A stretch of DNA of 64,000 nt from Streptomyces sp. NBC_01198 (GCF_036010485.1 NZ_CP108568.1:5852501-5916500); one strand, 5' to 3'; shown: positions 51,614 through 63,020, numbered from the stretch's first letter. Numbers and translations: made by a program. Notes: generated from the letters alone by a model not told the origin.

Positions 51614-52486
51614 CTAGTGGAAGGTGTGCTCCTCGGCCGGGAACGCGCCGCCGACGACCTCCTCGGCGTACGCCCTGGCGGCGTCACCGAGGCTCTGCCG
51701 CAGGTTCAGGTACTGCTTGGTGAAGCGCGGCACCTTCCCGCCGGTCAGCCCGGCCATGTCGGTCCACACCAGCACCTGCGCGTCGGTCTCCGCACCGGCC
51801 CCGATACCGATCACCGGGATGTGCAGCGAACGGGTGACCTCGGCCGCGACCTCGGCCGGCACCAGTTCGAGCACCACCGCGAAGGCGCCGGCGTTCTGCG
51901 CCGCCTTCGCGTCCCTGACCAGCTGGTGCGCCGCCTCCTCGCCACGGCCCTGCACCCGGTGGCCGAGGGTGTTGACCGACTGCGGGGTCAGCCCGAGATG
52001 GGCCATCACCGGGATGCCGGCCTGCACGATCGTCTCGGTCTGCGGCAGCGACCGCTCGCCGCCCTCCAGCTTGACCGCCCCGACCCCGGCCTCCTTGACC
52101 AGCCGGGTGGCGCTGCGCAGCGCCTGCACGGGGCCTTCCTGATACGACCCGAACGTCAGGTCGCCGACGATCAGCGCCCGGCTCGTCCCGCGGACGACGG
52201 CCGCGGCCAGCATCGTCATGTGGTCCATCGTGACCGGCACGGTGCTGTCGAAGCCGAGGTGGCAGTTCCCCATCGAGTCCCCGACCAGCAGCACCGGGAT
52301 CCCGGCCTCGTCGAAGACCGACGCGGTCATCGCGTCGTACGCGGTGAGCATGGGCCACCGCTCCCCGCGCTCCTTGGCCAGCGCCAGGTCCCGTACGGTG
52401 ACGCGGCGGGTGCTGGTGCCGCCGTAGAGCGCCTTGGGATTGTCGCTGCCCGCGGCGGTGTTCTGGGCAGCCGGAAGTTGCGTCAT
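51614..52486 (-). CDS. panB: 3-methyl-2-oxobutanoate hydroxymethyltransferase
   Basis: A 290-residue PanB, first enzyme of pantothenate synthesis. It transfers a hydroxymethyl group from methylenetetrahydrofolate to ketoisovalerate. Family blocks visible: MLTAYDAMTASVFDEAGIPVLLVGDSMGN (metal-binding Asp), VKLEGG (catalytic Lys/Glu), GIPVMAHLGLTPQSV, and IGIGAGAETDAQVLVWTDMAGL. Length and motifs are complete. ATG 52486 has GGGAG upstream. Monocistronic; no panC or panD nearby. Confidence 0.96.
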   Translation of the reverse strand: MTQLPAAQNTAAGSDNPKALYGGTSTRRVTVRDLALAKERGERWPMLTAYDAMTASVFDEAGIPVLLVGDSMGNCHLGFDSTVPVTMDHMTMLAAAVVRGTSRALIVGDLTFGSYQEGPVQALRSATRLVKEAGVGAVKLEGGERSLPQTETIVQAGIPVMAHLGLTPQSVNTLGHRVQGRGEEAAHQLVRDAKAAQNAGAFAVVLELVPAEVAAEVTRSLHIPVIGIGAGAETDAQVLVWTDMAGLTGGKVPRFTKQYLNLRQSLGDAARAYAEEVVGGAFPAEEHTFH

Positions 52487-52679
52487 GGTGACAGCTCCCT
52501 CATGTCATCTCGAGGCGCCCTGACGGCGTCCCCGGACCACCTCCATGCTGACACTTCTCGCGGACGCCGCAAAGGGGAGGAGCGCTGTGCGGTACGGCAC
52601 CCTCCGCGCGGCTCACCCCACGACCCGCCCCCCGGGGCGGCCGCAGCCGGTACACACCCGGGCCCGCGGCCGCGCTGTC

Positions 52680-52829
52680 CCGCCGGTCGAGGTGATCGAG
52701 GGCGAGGCGGCGCTGACCGGCCTCTACGAGGGTGCCGTGCCCGCCGACCTGGTCGTGATGTGCGGGGCGTTCCGCAACATCACCGACGAGGACGTACGGG
52801 ACACCGTGGACCACTGTGCGGCGCTCTGG

Positions 52830-52841
<12 letters not shown>
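52680..52841 (+). pseudogene. Fragment of a SAM-dependent methyltransferase gene
   Basis: About 54 codons resemble the middle of a class I methyltransferase common in Streptomyces: EVIEGEAALTGLYEGAVPADLVVMCGAFRNITDEDVRDTVDHCAALWLPGG. There is no start codon, no SAM-binding glycine loop upstream and no C-terminal half. The fragment stops where the UvrA-like gene ends on the other strand (12-nt overlap). The rest of the 52487-52679 gap shows nothing I can support. Identification is from memory of the family. Confidence 0.5.
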
Positions 52842-55226
<2,385 letters not shown>

Positions 55227-55355
55227 CGTGTCTCCCTCATGGGTGGCAGGCTAACCGGCCGGGGGGCGGTCCTGCTTCTTCGTTCCTGACCGGTGGCCCC
55301 GATCCCCGACCGCCGGTCCCGATCCGCCGCTGCCGCCCGGTTTTACCCGGACTTT

Positions 55356-55380
55356 ACGATACGAGACGCGCCCGTATCGT
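55356..55380. promoter_or_regulatory. TetR operator-like palindrome upstream of the exporter
   Basis: ACGATACG (55356-55363) and CGTATCGT (55373-55380) form a perfect inverted repeat with a 9-nt spacer, 23 nt before the exporter start. TTTACG (55354-55359) and TATCGT (55375-55380) could be -35 and -10 elements within it. The adjacent tetR gene makes autorepression likely. Confidence 0.55.
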
Positions 55381-55403
55381 TAATCGGACCTACGCTGTCG
55401 GAC

Positions 55404-56996
55404 ATGGCCGACAATCCGACTTTCGCGGTCCCCGAGGCGATACACCGCCGGCGCTGGGCGATCCTCACCGTGCTTCTGTTCAGCCTGCTGGTCGTGGTGC
55501 TGGACAACTCGATCCTCAACGTGGCGATGAAGACGATCGCGCAGCCCAAGCCGACCGGCCTCGGCGCGACGCAGAGCCAGCTGGAATGGGCGATCAACTC
55601 CTACACGCTGGTCTTCGCGGGCCTGCTGTTCACCGCGGGGCTGCTGGGTGACCGGCTCGGGCGGAAGAAGGTGCTGCTGTTCGGGATGCTGGTGTTCGGC
55701 ATCGGCTCCGCGCTGTCCGCGTCGGCCGGGTCCGCCGGCGAGCTGATCGCCTTCCGCGGGCTGATGGGCTTCGGCGGCGCCTTCATCATGCCCGCGACGC
55801 TGGCCATCATCATGAACGTCTTCCAGCGCGAGGAGCAGCCGAAGGCGATCGGCATCTGGGCCGGCGTCGTGGGCCTGGCCATCGCGATCGGGCCGATCAC
55901 CGGCGGCCTGCTGCTCCAGCACTTCTGGTGGGGCTCGGTCTTCCTGGTCAACGTGCCGATCGTGGCGGCGGGCCTGGTCGCGATGTTCATCCTCGTACCG
56001 GACTCCAAGGACCCCAGGCCCGGCCGGCTCGACCCGGTCGGCGTGCTGCTGTCGATGGCCGGACTGGTGCTGCTGATCTACGGCATCATCAAGGGCGGCC
56101 AGGCCGGCGACTTCACCAGGCCCGAGGTGTGGGTGACCTCGCTCGGCGGGCTGCTCGTGCTGGGCGGCTTCGTCTGGTACGAGAAGCGCAGCGACCACCC
56201 GGCCCTGGACATCTCGTACTTCAGGAAGCGGCAGTTCTCCGCCTCGGTCGCCGCCATCGGCCTGGTGTTCTTCGCGCTGATGGGCGTCACCTTCTTCATC
56301 GTCTTCTACACCCAGTCCGTCCGCGGCTACAGCGCCCTGCAGTCCGGCCTGCTGCTGCTCCCGCTGGCCGGCGCGCAGATGATCTTCGCGCCCAGGGCCC
56401 GGCTGCTGGTCGACCGGTTCGGCGCCCGGGCGGTCTGCGCGACCGGTATGACGATGACCGGCCTGTCGTTCATAGGCTTCCTGCTGCTCGGCGCCGACAC
56501 CCCGATCTGGGTGCTCGAAGTGCTGTTCTTCCTGATGGGCTCGTCCATGGCGCACGTCATGCCGCCCGCCACCGTGATGATCATGTCGTCGCTGCCGCGC
56601 GAGAAGGCCGGTTCCGGCTCCGCGGTCAACAACGTCTTCCGGCAGGTCGGCGGCGCGATCGGCGTCGCGGTGCTCGGCTCGCTGATGTCCACCGTCTACC
56701 GCAACGGCGTGCAGGGCCACCTCGGCGGCCTGCCCGCGCCCGCCCGGCACTCGGCGGGGGAGTCGATCGAGGCCACGCTGGGCGTCGCCGCGAAGCTCGG
56801 ACCCAAGGGCCGCGGCCTGGTCGGTCCCGCCGACGACGCGTTCATCCACGCCATGCACGTCACCGCCGCGGCCTCCGGCGCCGTCGCCCTCTTCGGCGCG
56901 CTCGTGGTGCTGGTCTTCCTGCCCGGCAAGGCCGCCCCCTCCACCGCCGAACCCGGCGGTGAGGCGGAACTGACGATGGCCGGTGCCGAGAAGTGA
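55404..56996 (+). CDS. DHA2 (EmrB/QacA) family MFS drug exporter
   Basis: A 530-residue exporter with 14 predicted helices. Motif A is GLLGDRLGRKKVL after helix 2, the motif D1-like LDNSILNVA is in helix 1, and motif C-like GWAGVVGLAIAIGPITGG is in helix 5. Such pumps expel cationic dyes, antibiotics or self-made compounds using the proton gradient. ATG 55404 lacks a ribosome site and follows TACGCT by 7 nt; longer starts run through the promoter. It overlaps the tetR gene by 4 nt. Confidence 0.92.
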   Translation: MADNPTFAVPEAIHRRRWAILTVLLFSLLVVVLDNSILNVAMKTIAQPKPTGLGATQSQLEWAINSYTLVFAGLLFTAGLLGDRLGRKKVLLFGMLVFGIGSALSASAGSAGELIAFRGLMGFGGAFIMPATLAIIMNVFQREEQPKAIGIWAGVVGLAIAIGPITGGLLLQHFWWGSVFLVNVPIVAAGLVAMFILVPDSKDPRPGRLDPVGVLLSMAGLVLLIYGIIKGGQAGDFTRPEVWVTSLGGLLVLGGFVWYEKRSDHPALDISYFRKRQFSASVAAIGLVFFALMGVTFFIVFYTQSVRGYSALQSGLLLLPLAGAQMIFAPRARLLVDRFGARAVCATGMTMTGLSFIGFLLLGADTPIWVLEVLFFLMGSSMAHVMPPATVMIMSSLPREKAGSGSAVNNVFRQVGGAIGVAVLGSLMSTVYRNGVQGHLGGLPAPARHSAGESIEATLGVAAKLGPKGRGLVGPADDAFIHAMHVTAAASGAVALFGALVVLVFLPGKAAPSTAEPGGEAELTMAGAEK

Positions 56997-57604
56997 GAGC
57001 ACCGGATACGGCGGCCGTGCCGCGCGGGCGCCCGCGCGACGCGGCCGTCGGCCGCAAGGTCGTCGAGACGGTCCTGCGCCTCATCGCCGACGGCACGCCC
57101 TTCGGCGACCTGACGATGGAGGGCATCGCCCGCGAGGCCGGCGTCGGCAAGGCCACGGTCTACCGGCGCTGGGCGAGCAAGGAGGCGCTGCTGCTCGACG
57201 CGATGGCCGAGGTCGACAGCCCCGTCCCGCCACTGCTGCCCGGCACGTCCTTCCGTGACGACCTGGTCGTGGCCGTGGAGACGATACGACGGCGCGGCCT
57301 GGCCAAGCGGGACTCGGCGATGCTGCGCAACATGCTGACGCAGATGCAGAACAGCCCGGAACTGTGGCGGCGTTACCACGAGACCGTCATCGCCAAGCGG
57401 CGTGCCGCGCTCGTCCGGCTGCTGGAACACGGCATCGCCATCGGGGCGGTCCGGCCGGAACTCGGCGAGGACATGGAGCTGCTGGTCGACTTCGTCACCG
57501 GACCACTGCTGACCCGGACCGCCTTCTTCCAGGGGGGTTCCCTGGACGAGGGCCTGTCCGAGCGGGTGGTCGACCTCATCCTGCGCGGCATCGCCCCCGC
57601 CTGA
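56993..57604 (+). CDS. TetR family repressor of the exporter
   Basis: A 203-residue TetR regulator. The N-terminal helix-turn-helix (~20-66) shows FGDLTMEGIAREAGVGKATVYRRWASKEALLLDAM, closely matching the family consensus. A TetR_C-type ligand-binding domain fills the rest. GTG 56993 overlaps the exporter stop as GTGA, so pump and repressor are made together and a pump substrate is the likely inducer. Its presumed operator is the palindrome at 55356-55380. Confidence 0.92.
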   Translation: MRAPDTAAVPRGRPRDAAVGRKVVETVLRLIADGTPFGDLTMEGIAREAGVGKATVYRRWASKEALLLDAMAEVDSPVPPLLPGTSFRDDLVVAVETIRRRGLAKRDSAMLRNMLTQMQNSPELWRRYHETVIAKRRAALVRLLEHGIAIGAVRPELGEDMELLVDFVTGPLLTRTAFFQGGSLDEGLSERVVDLILRGIAPA

Positions 57605-57782
57605 CCCCGCGCGGCAGGCCGGCGGGGGCCTGCCCATGAGCGGGTCGGCCGCAGGTAATTGTTTTGTCACGAGGCGGGGGATATGGGGGTGCTGGGGGAA
57701 CCCACCCGGGGACGCGGACCGTCGGTTCACATACCGATCCCCTATGGTCGGCAGAGCACCCGGCAAGGCAGCGAGGATCCTC

Positions 57783-58841
57783 ATGACCCAGGCGCAGAGC
57801 AGCACGGACGCGGCCGCGGGCGGCGACGGTACGCCGGAGCGGGCCGAGTCCAGCGGGCGGGACCGGGCGGTACGGCGGTTCCTGACCTGGTGGCGCCCGG
57901 CCGGCATGTGGCGGCGCGGCATCGTGCTGGCCGGCTGCTGCCTGCTGCTGACCGGCCTGCTGTTCTTCCACTCCGACGTGCCCAACCGGATCGGCAACCT
58001 CGGCAGCCTGCTGGAGACGTTCCTGCCCTGGCTCGGCCTGGCGCTGCCGGTGCTGTTCGTGCTCGCGGTCCTCCGGCGGTCGACGACCGCGCTGATCGCA
58101 CTGCTGGTGCCGACCCTGGTGTGGCTGAACCTCTTCGGCGGGCTGCTCACCGACAAGTCGTCAGCCGGCGGCGACCTGACCGTACTGACCCACAACGTCA
58201 ACGCCGAGAACCCCGACCCGGACGGCACCGCCGAGGGCGTGGTGGCGGCCGGGGCCGACGTGGTGGCGCTGGAGGAGCTGGCCGAGAGCCAGGCGCCCCG
58301 CTACGCGCGGGATCTCGCGGCGGCGTATCCGTACCACTCGGTGCAGGGCACCGTCGGGCTGTGGAGCAAGTACCCGCTCAGCGGCGTGCATCCGGTGGAC
58401 ATCAAGATGGGCTGGACCCGGGCGATGCGGGCCGCGGTGAGCACGCCGGACGGGAAGGTCGCGGTCTACGTGGCCCATCTGCCGTCCGTGCGGGTGAAGT
58501 TCGACGCCGGATTCACCGCCGGGCAGCGGGACAGCGCCGCCGACGCGCTCGGGGAGGCCATCGCGTCCGAGTCACTGCACAGCGTCGTCCTGCTCGGCGA
58601 CCTCAACGGCACGATGAACGACCGGGCGTTGGCCTCGGTCACCTCGCAGATGCGCTCCACCCAGGGCGCGGCGGGCAACGGCATGGGATTCAGCTGGCCG
58701 GCCGGCCTGCCGATGGCGCGGATCGACCAGATCATGGTCAAGGGCGCCGAGCCCAGGTCCTCCTGGACCCTGCCGAAGACGGGCAGCGACCACCTCCCGG
58801 TCGCAGCCCGCCTGCAACTCCCCAAGGACCAGCAGGACTAG
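57783..58841 (+). CDS. Membrane-anchored endonuclease/exonuclease/phosphatase family protein
   Basis: A 352-residue protein. After a soluble lead there are three transmembrane helices (~46-62, 80-98, 102-120), then an EEP domain facing outward. Catalytic blocks: THNVNAENP, VVALEEL (metal Glu), VLLGDLNGTMND (Asp/Asn) and TGSDHLPV (Asp-His). EEP-fold enzymes cleave phosphodiesters in DNA, phospholipids or sphingolipids; extracytoplasmic members of this layout are uncharacterised. ATG 57783 has GAGGA about 6 nt upstream. Its stop codon lies exactly at the left end of the IS1380 insertion. Confidence 0.88.
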   Translation: MTQAQSSTDAAAGGDGTPERAESSGRDRAVRRFLTWWRPAGMWRRGIVLAGCCLLLTGLLFFHSDVPNRIGNLGSLLETFLPWLGLALPVLFVLAVLRRSTTALIALLVPTLVWLNLFGGLLTDKSSAGGDLTVLTHNVNAENPDPDGTAEGVVAAGADVVALEELAESQAPRYARDLAAAYPYHSVQGTVGLWSKYPLSGVHPVDIKMGWTRAMRAAVSTPDGKVAVYVAHLPSVRVKFDAGFTAGQRDSAADALGEAIASESLHSVVLLGDLNGTMNDRALASVTSQMRSTQGAAGNGMGFSWPAGLPMARIDQIMVKGAEPRSSWTLPKTGSDHLPVAARLQLPKDQQD

Positions 58842-60501
58842 CCTCGGGCTTTCGTGAGGGGCTTGTCCGGTCTTTGATCAAATAAGTGGAGAGTGCTGCT
58901 GACCTGCAACGATGGGACTTGTCTAGGGTCCAGTCGGTCGCGGGAAAGAAGCACTCTCCAGGTGAGTAAGCGTATCGGGTCGTATCCGCGTGTCCGCGTG
59001 CGGGACGACGGGGGCGGAGTGGTCTCGCAGGCCGGTGGGGTGCTGCTGGCGGAAACGGTCCGCAAGACGGGGCTGGACGCGGCGATGTCGGCGGCGCTGG
59101 CACCATGGCGCAAGCCCCGCGCGGTGCACGACCCGGGCAAGATCCTGCTGGACCTTGCCATGGCGGTCGCGCTGGGTGGGGACTGCCTGTCCGATGTGGC
59201 GATGCTGCGTGCCCAACCCGCCCTGTTCGGGCCGGTGGCCTCCGATCCCAACGTCTCCAGGCTGGTGGACACCGTGGCCGGGGCGGGTCCACGTGCGCTG
59301 GCTGCGATCCGCCGGGCCAGGGCCGAAGTGCGCGAACGGGTCTGGACGTTGGCCGGCGCCGATGCCCCCGACGCGGACGGGCAGGTGATCGTGGATATCG
59401 ACGGGGTGCTGGTCCTGGCGCACTCCGACAAGCAGGACGCGACCGCGACGTGAAGAAGACCTTCGGGCATCACCCGCTGGTCGGGTTCGTCGACCACGGC
59501 CCGGCCGGTTCCGGGGAACCGGTCGCTGCCCTGCTGCGGCCGGGCAATGCGGGCAGCAATACCGCCGCCGACCACATCACCACCACGAAACTGGCCCTGG
59601 CCCAACTGCCCAAACGCCACCGGCGGGGCCGCTCGACCCTGATCCGGACCGACTCAGCCGGCGGCACCCACGAGTTCCTGAACTGGCTCACCGCACGGGG
59701 CCGGTGGCTGTCCTATTCCGTCGGGATGACCATCACCGACGCCGTTCACCACGCCGTACTGCAGATCCCGGGCTCGGCTTGGAGCCCGGCGGTCGAACCC
59801 GGCGGCCAGGTCCGCGACGGCGCCTGGGTCGCCGAGCTGGCCGGTGACGTCCTGAAGGGCTGGCCTGCCGGGATGCGGCTGATCGTCCGCAAAGAACGGC
59901 CCCCACCCCGGTGCTCAACTGCGGTTCACCGACGCCGACGGCATGCGCCTGACGTGTTTCGCCACCAACACCGCCGGCACCGCGATCGCTGCCCTGGAAC
60001 TGCGGCACCGCCAGCGCGCCCGAGCCGAGGACCGCATCCGGGCCGCCCGTGCCACCGGCCTGCACAACCTCCCCCTGCACCACACCACCAGCAACCAGCT
60101 GTGGCTGGAGATCGTCCAGCTCGCACTTGACCTCCTCGCCTGGATGCCGATGCTCGCCCTGACCGGCCCCGCCCGCCGCTGGGAACCCAAAAAGCTCCGC
60201 CTCAGGCTGTTCTCCGCCGCCGCCCGCCTGGTCACCACCGGCCGCCGGCGCATCCTCCGCCTCGCCCGCCACTGGCCCTGGACCCACGTGATCACCAGCG
60301 CCTTCACCCGGCTGCAAGCGCTACCGAGCCCTGGCTGACCAGCAAGATCAACCCATCCCGACGAGCACCCGAATCCCTCCGGAACCGTGGAACCCGGCGC
60401 CCACCCGACACGACAGCCGGACCATCGGTCTGCCCACCACCACCCCGACAAGCCGAAACGGCCCACCGGGCAGCCCGACGGACCGTCACGAAAGATCGAG
60501 G
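58842..60501 (+). mobile_element. IS1380 family insertion sequence
   Basis: A 1660-nt element of normal IS1380 length. The ends form 21-nt imperfect inverted repeats (58842-58862 and 60481-60501, 17 of 21 matching) starting CCTCG and sharing CTTTCGTGA. The 4-nt flanks are CTAG on the left and TTAG on the right, so the expected target duplication differs at one base. The transposase inside is frameshifted twice. The left end abuts the stop codon of the upstream gene. Confidence 0.85.
58962..60338 (+). pseudogene. IS1380 transposase with two compensating frameshifts
   Basis: Three consecutive frames together give one ~458-residue IS1380 DDE transposase: MSKRIGSYPRVRVRDDGG start, VIVDIDG (first Asp), IRTDSAGGTHEF (second Asp), LEIVQLALDLLAWM, and a PSPG end. 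Near 59451 one G is missing where TGGAAGAAG is expected (Trp codon), giving a TGA stop. At 59900-59904 a C-run has one extra C, which returns translation to the first frame. Start GTG 58962. The product is not made as one chain unless frameshifting occurs or these are sequencing errors. Confidence 0.85.
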
Positions 60502-60520
60502 TTAGTGTCGAGGAGGTAGA

Positions 60521-60802
60521 TCACCGATCGCCCGCCTGGTCGTCGTCGTAGGACCGTTCGCCGAACTCCAGCCCTTCGAAGGGCTGGGACAGCAGGAACT
60601 CCTCGAAGCCGTCGGTGGCCAGCCGCACCCACCGGCTCAGCATCTCCGGCAGCGCCTCAAGCTCAGTGTCCGCAAGCTCCGCGTCAAAGTGCCGGGCCTG
60701 GTCATCCGGGAGGGACTCCCGGATGTCGCGGATGGTCCGCAACGGATGCGCCGTCGCCGCAGACCTGGACGAGCGCGGAACGCCGCCAGGTGCAGTGGAC
60801 AT
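60521..60802 (-). CDS. Small hypothetical protein, DUF6247-like
   Basis: A 93-residue acidic protein. The central part (RTIRDIRESLPDDQARHFDAELADTELEALPEMLSRWVRLA) recalls the short DUF6247 proteins that often lie beside RelE/ParE-type toxins in Streptomyces, so an antitoxin-like role is possible. No toxin gene is present, and the IS1380 insertion starts 19 nt after its stop, which may have removed a partner. ATG 60802 follows GGGGAAG. Confidence 0.62.
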   Translation of the reverse strand: MSTAPGGVPRSSRSAATAHPLRTIRDIRESLPDDQARHFDAELADTELEALPEMLSRWVRLATDGFEEFLLSQPFEGLEFGERSYDDDQAGDR

Positions 60803-61008
60803 CTTCTTCCCCCTTCGCCCCACGTAGGCTGCCGTCTCATACCAGGTTAAGGGCACCGGTCACCTCCACGGGCAAGGACTCGGTGCCGATGCCTCCCGAG
60901 CCGCGAGTCGCCGCACCGCTACCGCACCAGTAGCAGCGGTACGCCAAGGCCAACCAGAGTCAACGCGGACCTGCCCTGCCCTCCCCGCGGGAACGGCGGC
61001 GGGCACGC

Positions 61009-61503
61009 GTGCAGGCGCAGCGTCTGGCTGTTCTCGCGCGACTGCGCCGCGTCCGCGACCGGATCGACCGGGAATACGCACAGCCGCTGAACGTGGCGGC
61101 GCTCGCCCGTGATGTGAACATGCCCGCCGGGCACCTGAGTCGGCAGTTCCGGGCCGCCTACGGTAAGTCGCCGTACGCGTACCTGATGACGCGTCGCATC
61201 GAGCGGGCGACGGCGCTGCTGCGGCGGGGTGACCTCAGCGTCACCGAGGTCTGCTTCGCGGTCGGCTGCGCGTCGCTGGGAACATTCACCACCCGCTTCA
61301 CCGAGCTGGCCTGCATGCCGCCGCCCGGGGCCTTCCGGCGCCAGGCGGCGGATGTGGCGGCCGACCATGCCGATGCTGCGGGTGCAGCCCGCGATGCGGG
61401 GGCGGCGATCAAGGTGGAAGGGATGCCTGCGTGCATGGCGGAGCAAGTCCCAAGACCGGTCAGGAATCGAGAAGCCCCGGCCACCGCGCAGCCCCTAGCG
61501 TGA
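61009..61503 (+). CDS. Short AraC family transcriptional regulator
   Basis: A 164-residue regulator made almost wholly of the two AraC helix-turn-helix motifs: IDREYAQPLNVAALARDVNMPAGHLSRQFRAAYGKSPYAYL, then ALLRRGDLSVTEVCFAVGCASLGTFTTRFTELA. There is no ligand-binding domain. GTG 61009 is the only reasonable start. In related genomes this regulator type is followed directly by glyoxalase-fold genes. Here its TGA overlaps an ATG (TGATG at 61501-61505) that begins a ruined gene of that kind. Confidence 0.85.
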   Translation: MQAQRLAVLARLRRVRDRIDREYAQPLNVAALARDVNMPAGHLSRQFRAAYGKSPYAYLMTRRIERATALLRRGDLSVTEVCFAVGCASLGTFTTRFTELACMPPPGAFRRQAADVAADHADAAGAARDAGAAIKVEGMPACMAEQVPRPVRNREAPATAQPLA

Positions 61504-61751
61504 TGGTCATGGCAACCACTGCTTCCACCGCAGCCAACACGTCCCCGCGCCCGTCACCCTTGAGGCGGCCGGCCCGAGGCCGCCCGCCGCGTCTACAGCG
61601 CCTTCGGCGGCGGGCGTCCGAGGCGCACTCCAGCGGATTCTGCGGCTTCGCCCTGGCGCTCACGGTGGTCGGGCCGGCCACCGTCGACGGCTTCGTCGGG
61701 ACCGCCGTGGACGCCGGCGCCACGGCACTGAAGTCCGCCATGCCGTCCTGA
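61503..61751 (+). pseudogene. Decayed glyoxalase/VOC gene after the AraC regulator
   Basis: Starts at an ATG overlapping the AraC stop and keeps a recognisable N-terminus (MATTASTAANTSPRPSPLR). The end resembles the first half of a two-domain VOC protein: RRASEAHSSGFCGFALALTVVGPATVDGFVGTAVDAGATALK. Between them the frame is shifted (VYSAFGGG-like coding sits in another frame near 61590-61610), and everything after residue ~83 is lost. The following 100 nt contain nothing else evident. The family match is from memory. Confidence 0.6.
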
Positions 61752-61859
61752 CTCCCGTCCCCGTCGTACCGCTTGACCGGCGAACACACGCCGATGTGGC
61801 ACTCGTGCCCCTGGCCCGGATGTCCAGCACCCACACATCTACAGTGCAAGGAGTAAGAC

Positions 61860-62273
61860 ATGAAAGCGCACGTCAGCTCGATCCTCCTCGGTGTCCAGAA
61901 CATGGACCGGGCCAGGCAGTTCTACACCGAGGGGCTCGGCTGGAGGATCCAGAGCGACTTCGGTATCTCGGTGTTCTTCGAATCGGACGGCGCCTCGCCC
62001 GTCGGCTTCTACAGCCGCGAAGGCCTGGCCGACCAGGTGGGCACGGACCAGGAGGGCAGCGGCTTCAGCGGGCTGGTTCTGACCTACGTCGTCCGCAGTG
62101 AGGCACGGGTCGACGAGATCATGGCGGAGGCCCAGAAGGCCGGCGCCACGATCCTCAAGCCCGCCGGTGCTCTGCCGTGGGGCGGGTACGGCGGCACCTT
62201 CGCCGACCCGGAAGGCTACATCTGGAGTCTCGGCTACAGCGCCCAAGGAACCGACCAGCCCTACGCCGAGTAG
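61860..62273 (+). CDS. VOC (glyoxalase/bleomycin-resistance) family protein
   Basis: A 137-residue VOC protein of normal length. The first half has SILLGVQNMDRARQFYTEGLGWRI, and the second ends GGYGGTFADPEGYIWSLGYS, the usual pair of beta-alpha-beta-beta-beta modules. Metal-type residues (His5-like, Glu near the end) are partly present. ATG 61860 has AAGGAG 6 nt upstream. It may belong to the AraC regulon just upstream. Possible roles: dioxygenase-like, lyase or drug-binding; not resolvable. Confidence 0.88.
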   Translation: MKAHVSSILLGVQNMDRARQFYTEGLGWRIQSDFGISVFFESDGASPVGFYSREGLADQVGTDQEGSGFSGLVLTYVVRSEARVDEIMAEAQKAGATILKPAGALPWGGYGGTFADPEGYIWSLGYSAQGTDQPYAE

Positions 62274-62428
62274 CCCCGCTCTCATGCCTCACAGCCGTCC
62301 GGGACGGCGCGGCGCGTGCCGCAGCCGTCCCGGACACGGCAATGGTTCTGGTGGGGGAAGTGGGAGCCGCTATCGGAGCCGAGCGGGCGGGAACCGCGGT
62401 GGGCCGGCAGAACAACAGGAGGAAGATC

Positions 62429-62863
62429 ATGAAGTTTCGGGCGTACGTCGAGCCACCAGAGCCCATGCGGGGCCTGGAAGTTCCACCCGAGGTGGTAGCA
62501 GCGCTCGGCGGGGGCGCCCGGCCGCCAGTGACGATCACGGTCAACGGGCATTCCTGGAAGAGCCGGGTCGCCATCCTGCGAGGCCGCCACCTGCTCGGCC
62601 TCAGCAACGCAAACCGGCAGGCCGCGGGTGTCGCCATCGGCGAGGAGGTCGAGGTCGAGCTGGAGCTCGACACCGAGCCGCGCGTCGTCGTCGAGCCCCC
62701 AGACTTCGCCCGAGCCCTCGACGAGGACCCGGTCGCCCGCGCCGCGTACGACAACCTTGCCCATGGCCGCAAGCGCGAGCACGTGCACGCCATCGAGAGC
62801 GCGAAGAAGCCCGAGACGCGCCGACGGCGCATCGAGAAGGCCATCGCCACCCTGCGGGGCTGA
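62429..62863 (+). CDS. YdeI/OmpD-associated-like protein (DUF1905 type)
   Basis: A 144-residue protein with an N-terminal DUF1905 beta-barrel (KFRAYVEPPEPMRGLEVPPEVVAALGGGARPPVTITVNG, then GLSNANRQAAGVAIGEEVEVELELDTEPR). A short C-terminal OmdA-like helical part follows (PVARAAYDNLAHGRKREHVHAIESAKKPETRRRRIEKA). Widespread in actinomycetes, function unknown. ATG 62429 has AGGAGGA at ideal spacing. It lies inside the accessory zone. Confidence 0.82.
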   Translation: MKFRAYVEPPEPMRGLEVPPEVVAALGGGARPPVTITVNGHSWKSRVAILRGRHLLGLSNANRQAAGVAIGEEVEVELELDTEPRVVVEPPDFARALDEDPVARAAYDNLAHGRKREHVHAIESAKKPETRRRRIEKAIATLRG

Positions 62864-62892
62864 AACCCGAGAAGCGAGACTCCGCCAGCTGT

Positions 62893-63020
62893 GTGGGCCT
62901 GCCCGACACCAACATCGTCATCCTGCGTAAGTAGATCGACCCCGCGGAACTCCCCGCAGAGGTCGCAATCAGCGCCGTCACCGTAGCCGAGCTGTGCGCC
63001 GGACCCCACGAGGTGCGCAG
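62893..63020 (+). pseudogene. VapC (PIN-domain) toxin remnant
   Basis: Starting at GTG 62893 the frame reads VGLPDTNIVILRK, a TAG stop at 62932-62934, then IDPAELPAEVAISAVTVAELCAGPHEVRRKEE. This is the PIN-domain N-terminus: first acidic residue in LPDTN, and Glu in AVTVAEL. It is broken by the stop and cut off after about 43 codons, just before the tRNA fragment. No VapB antitoxin is adjacent. Confidence 0.65.
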
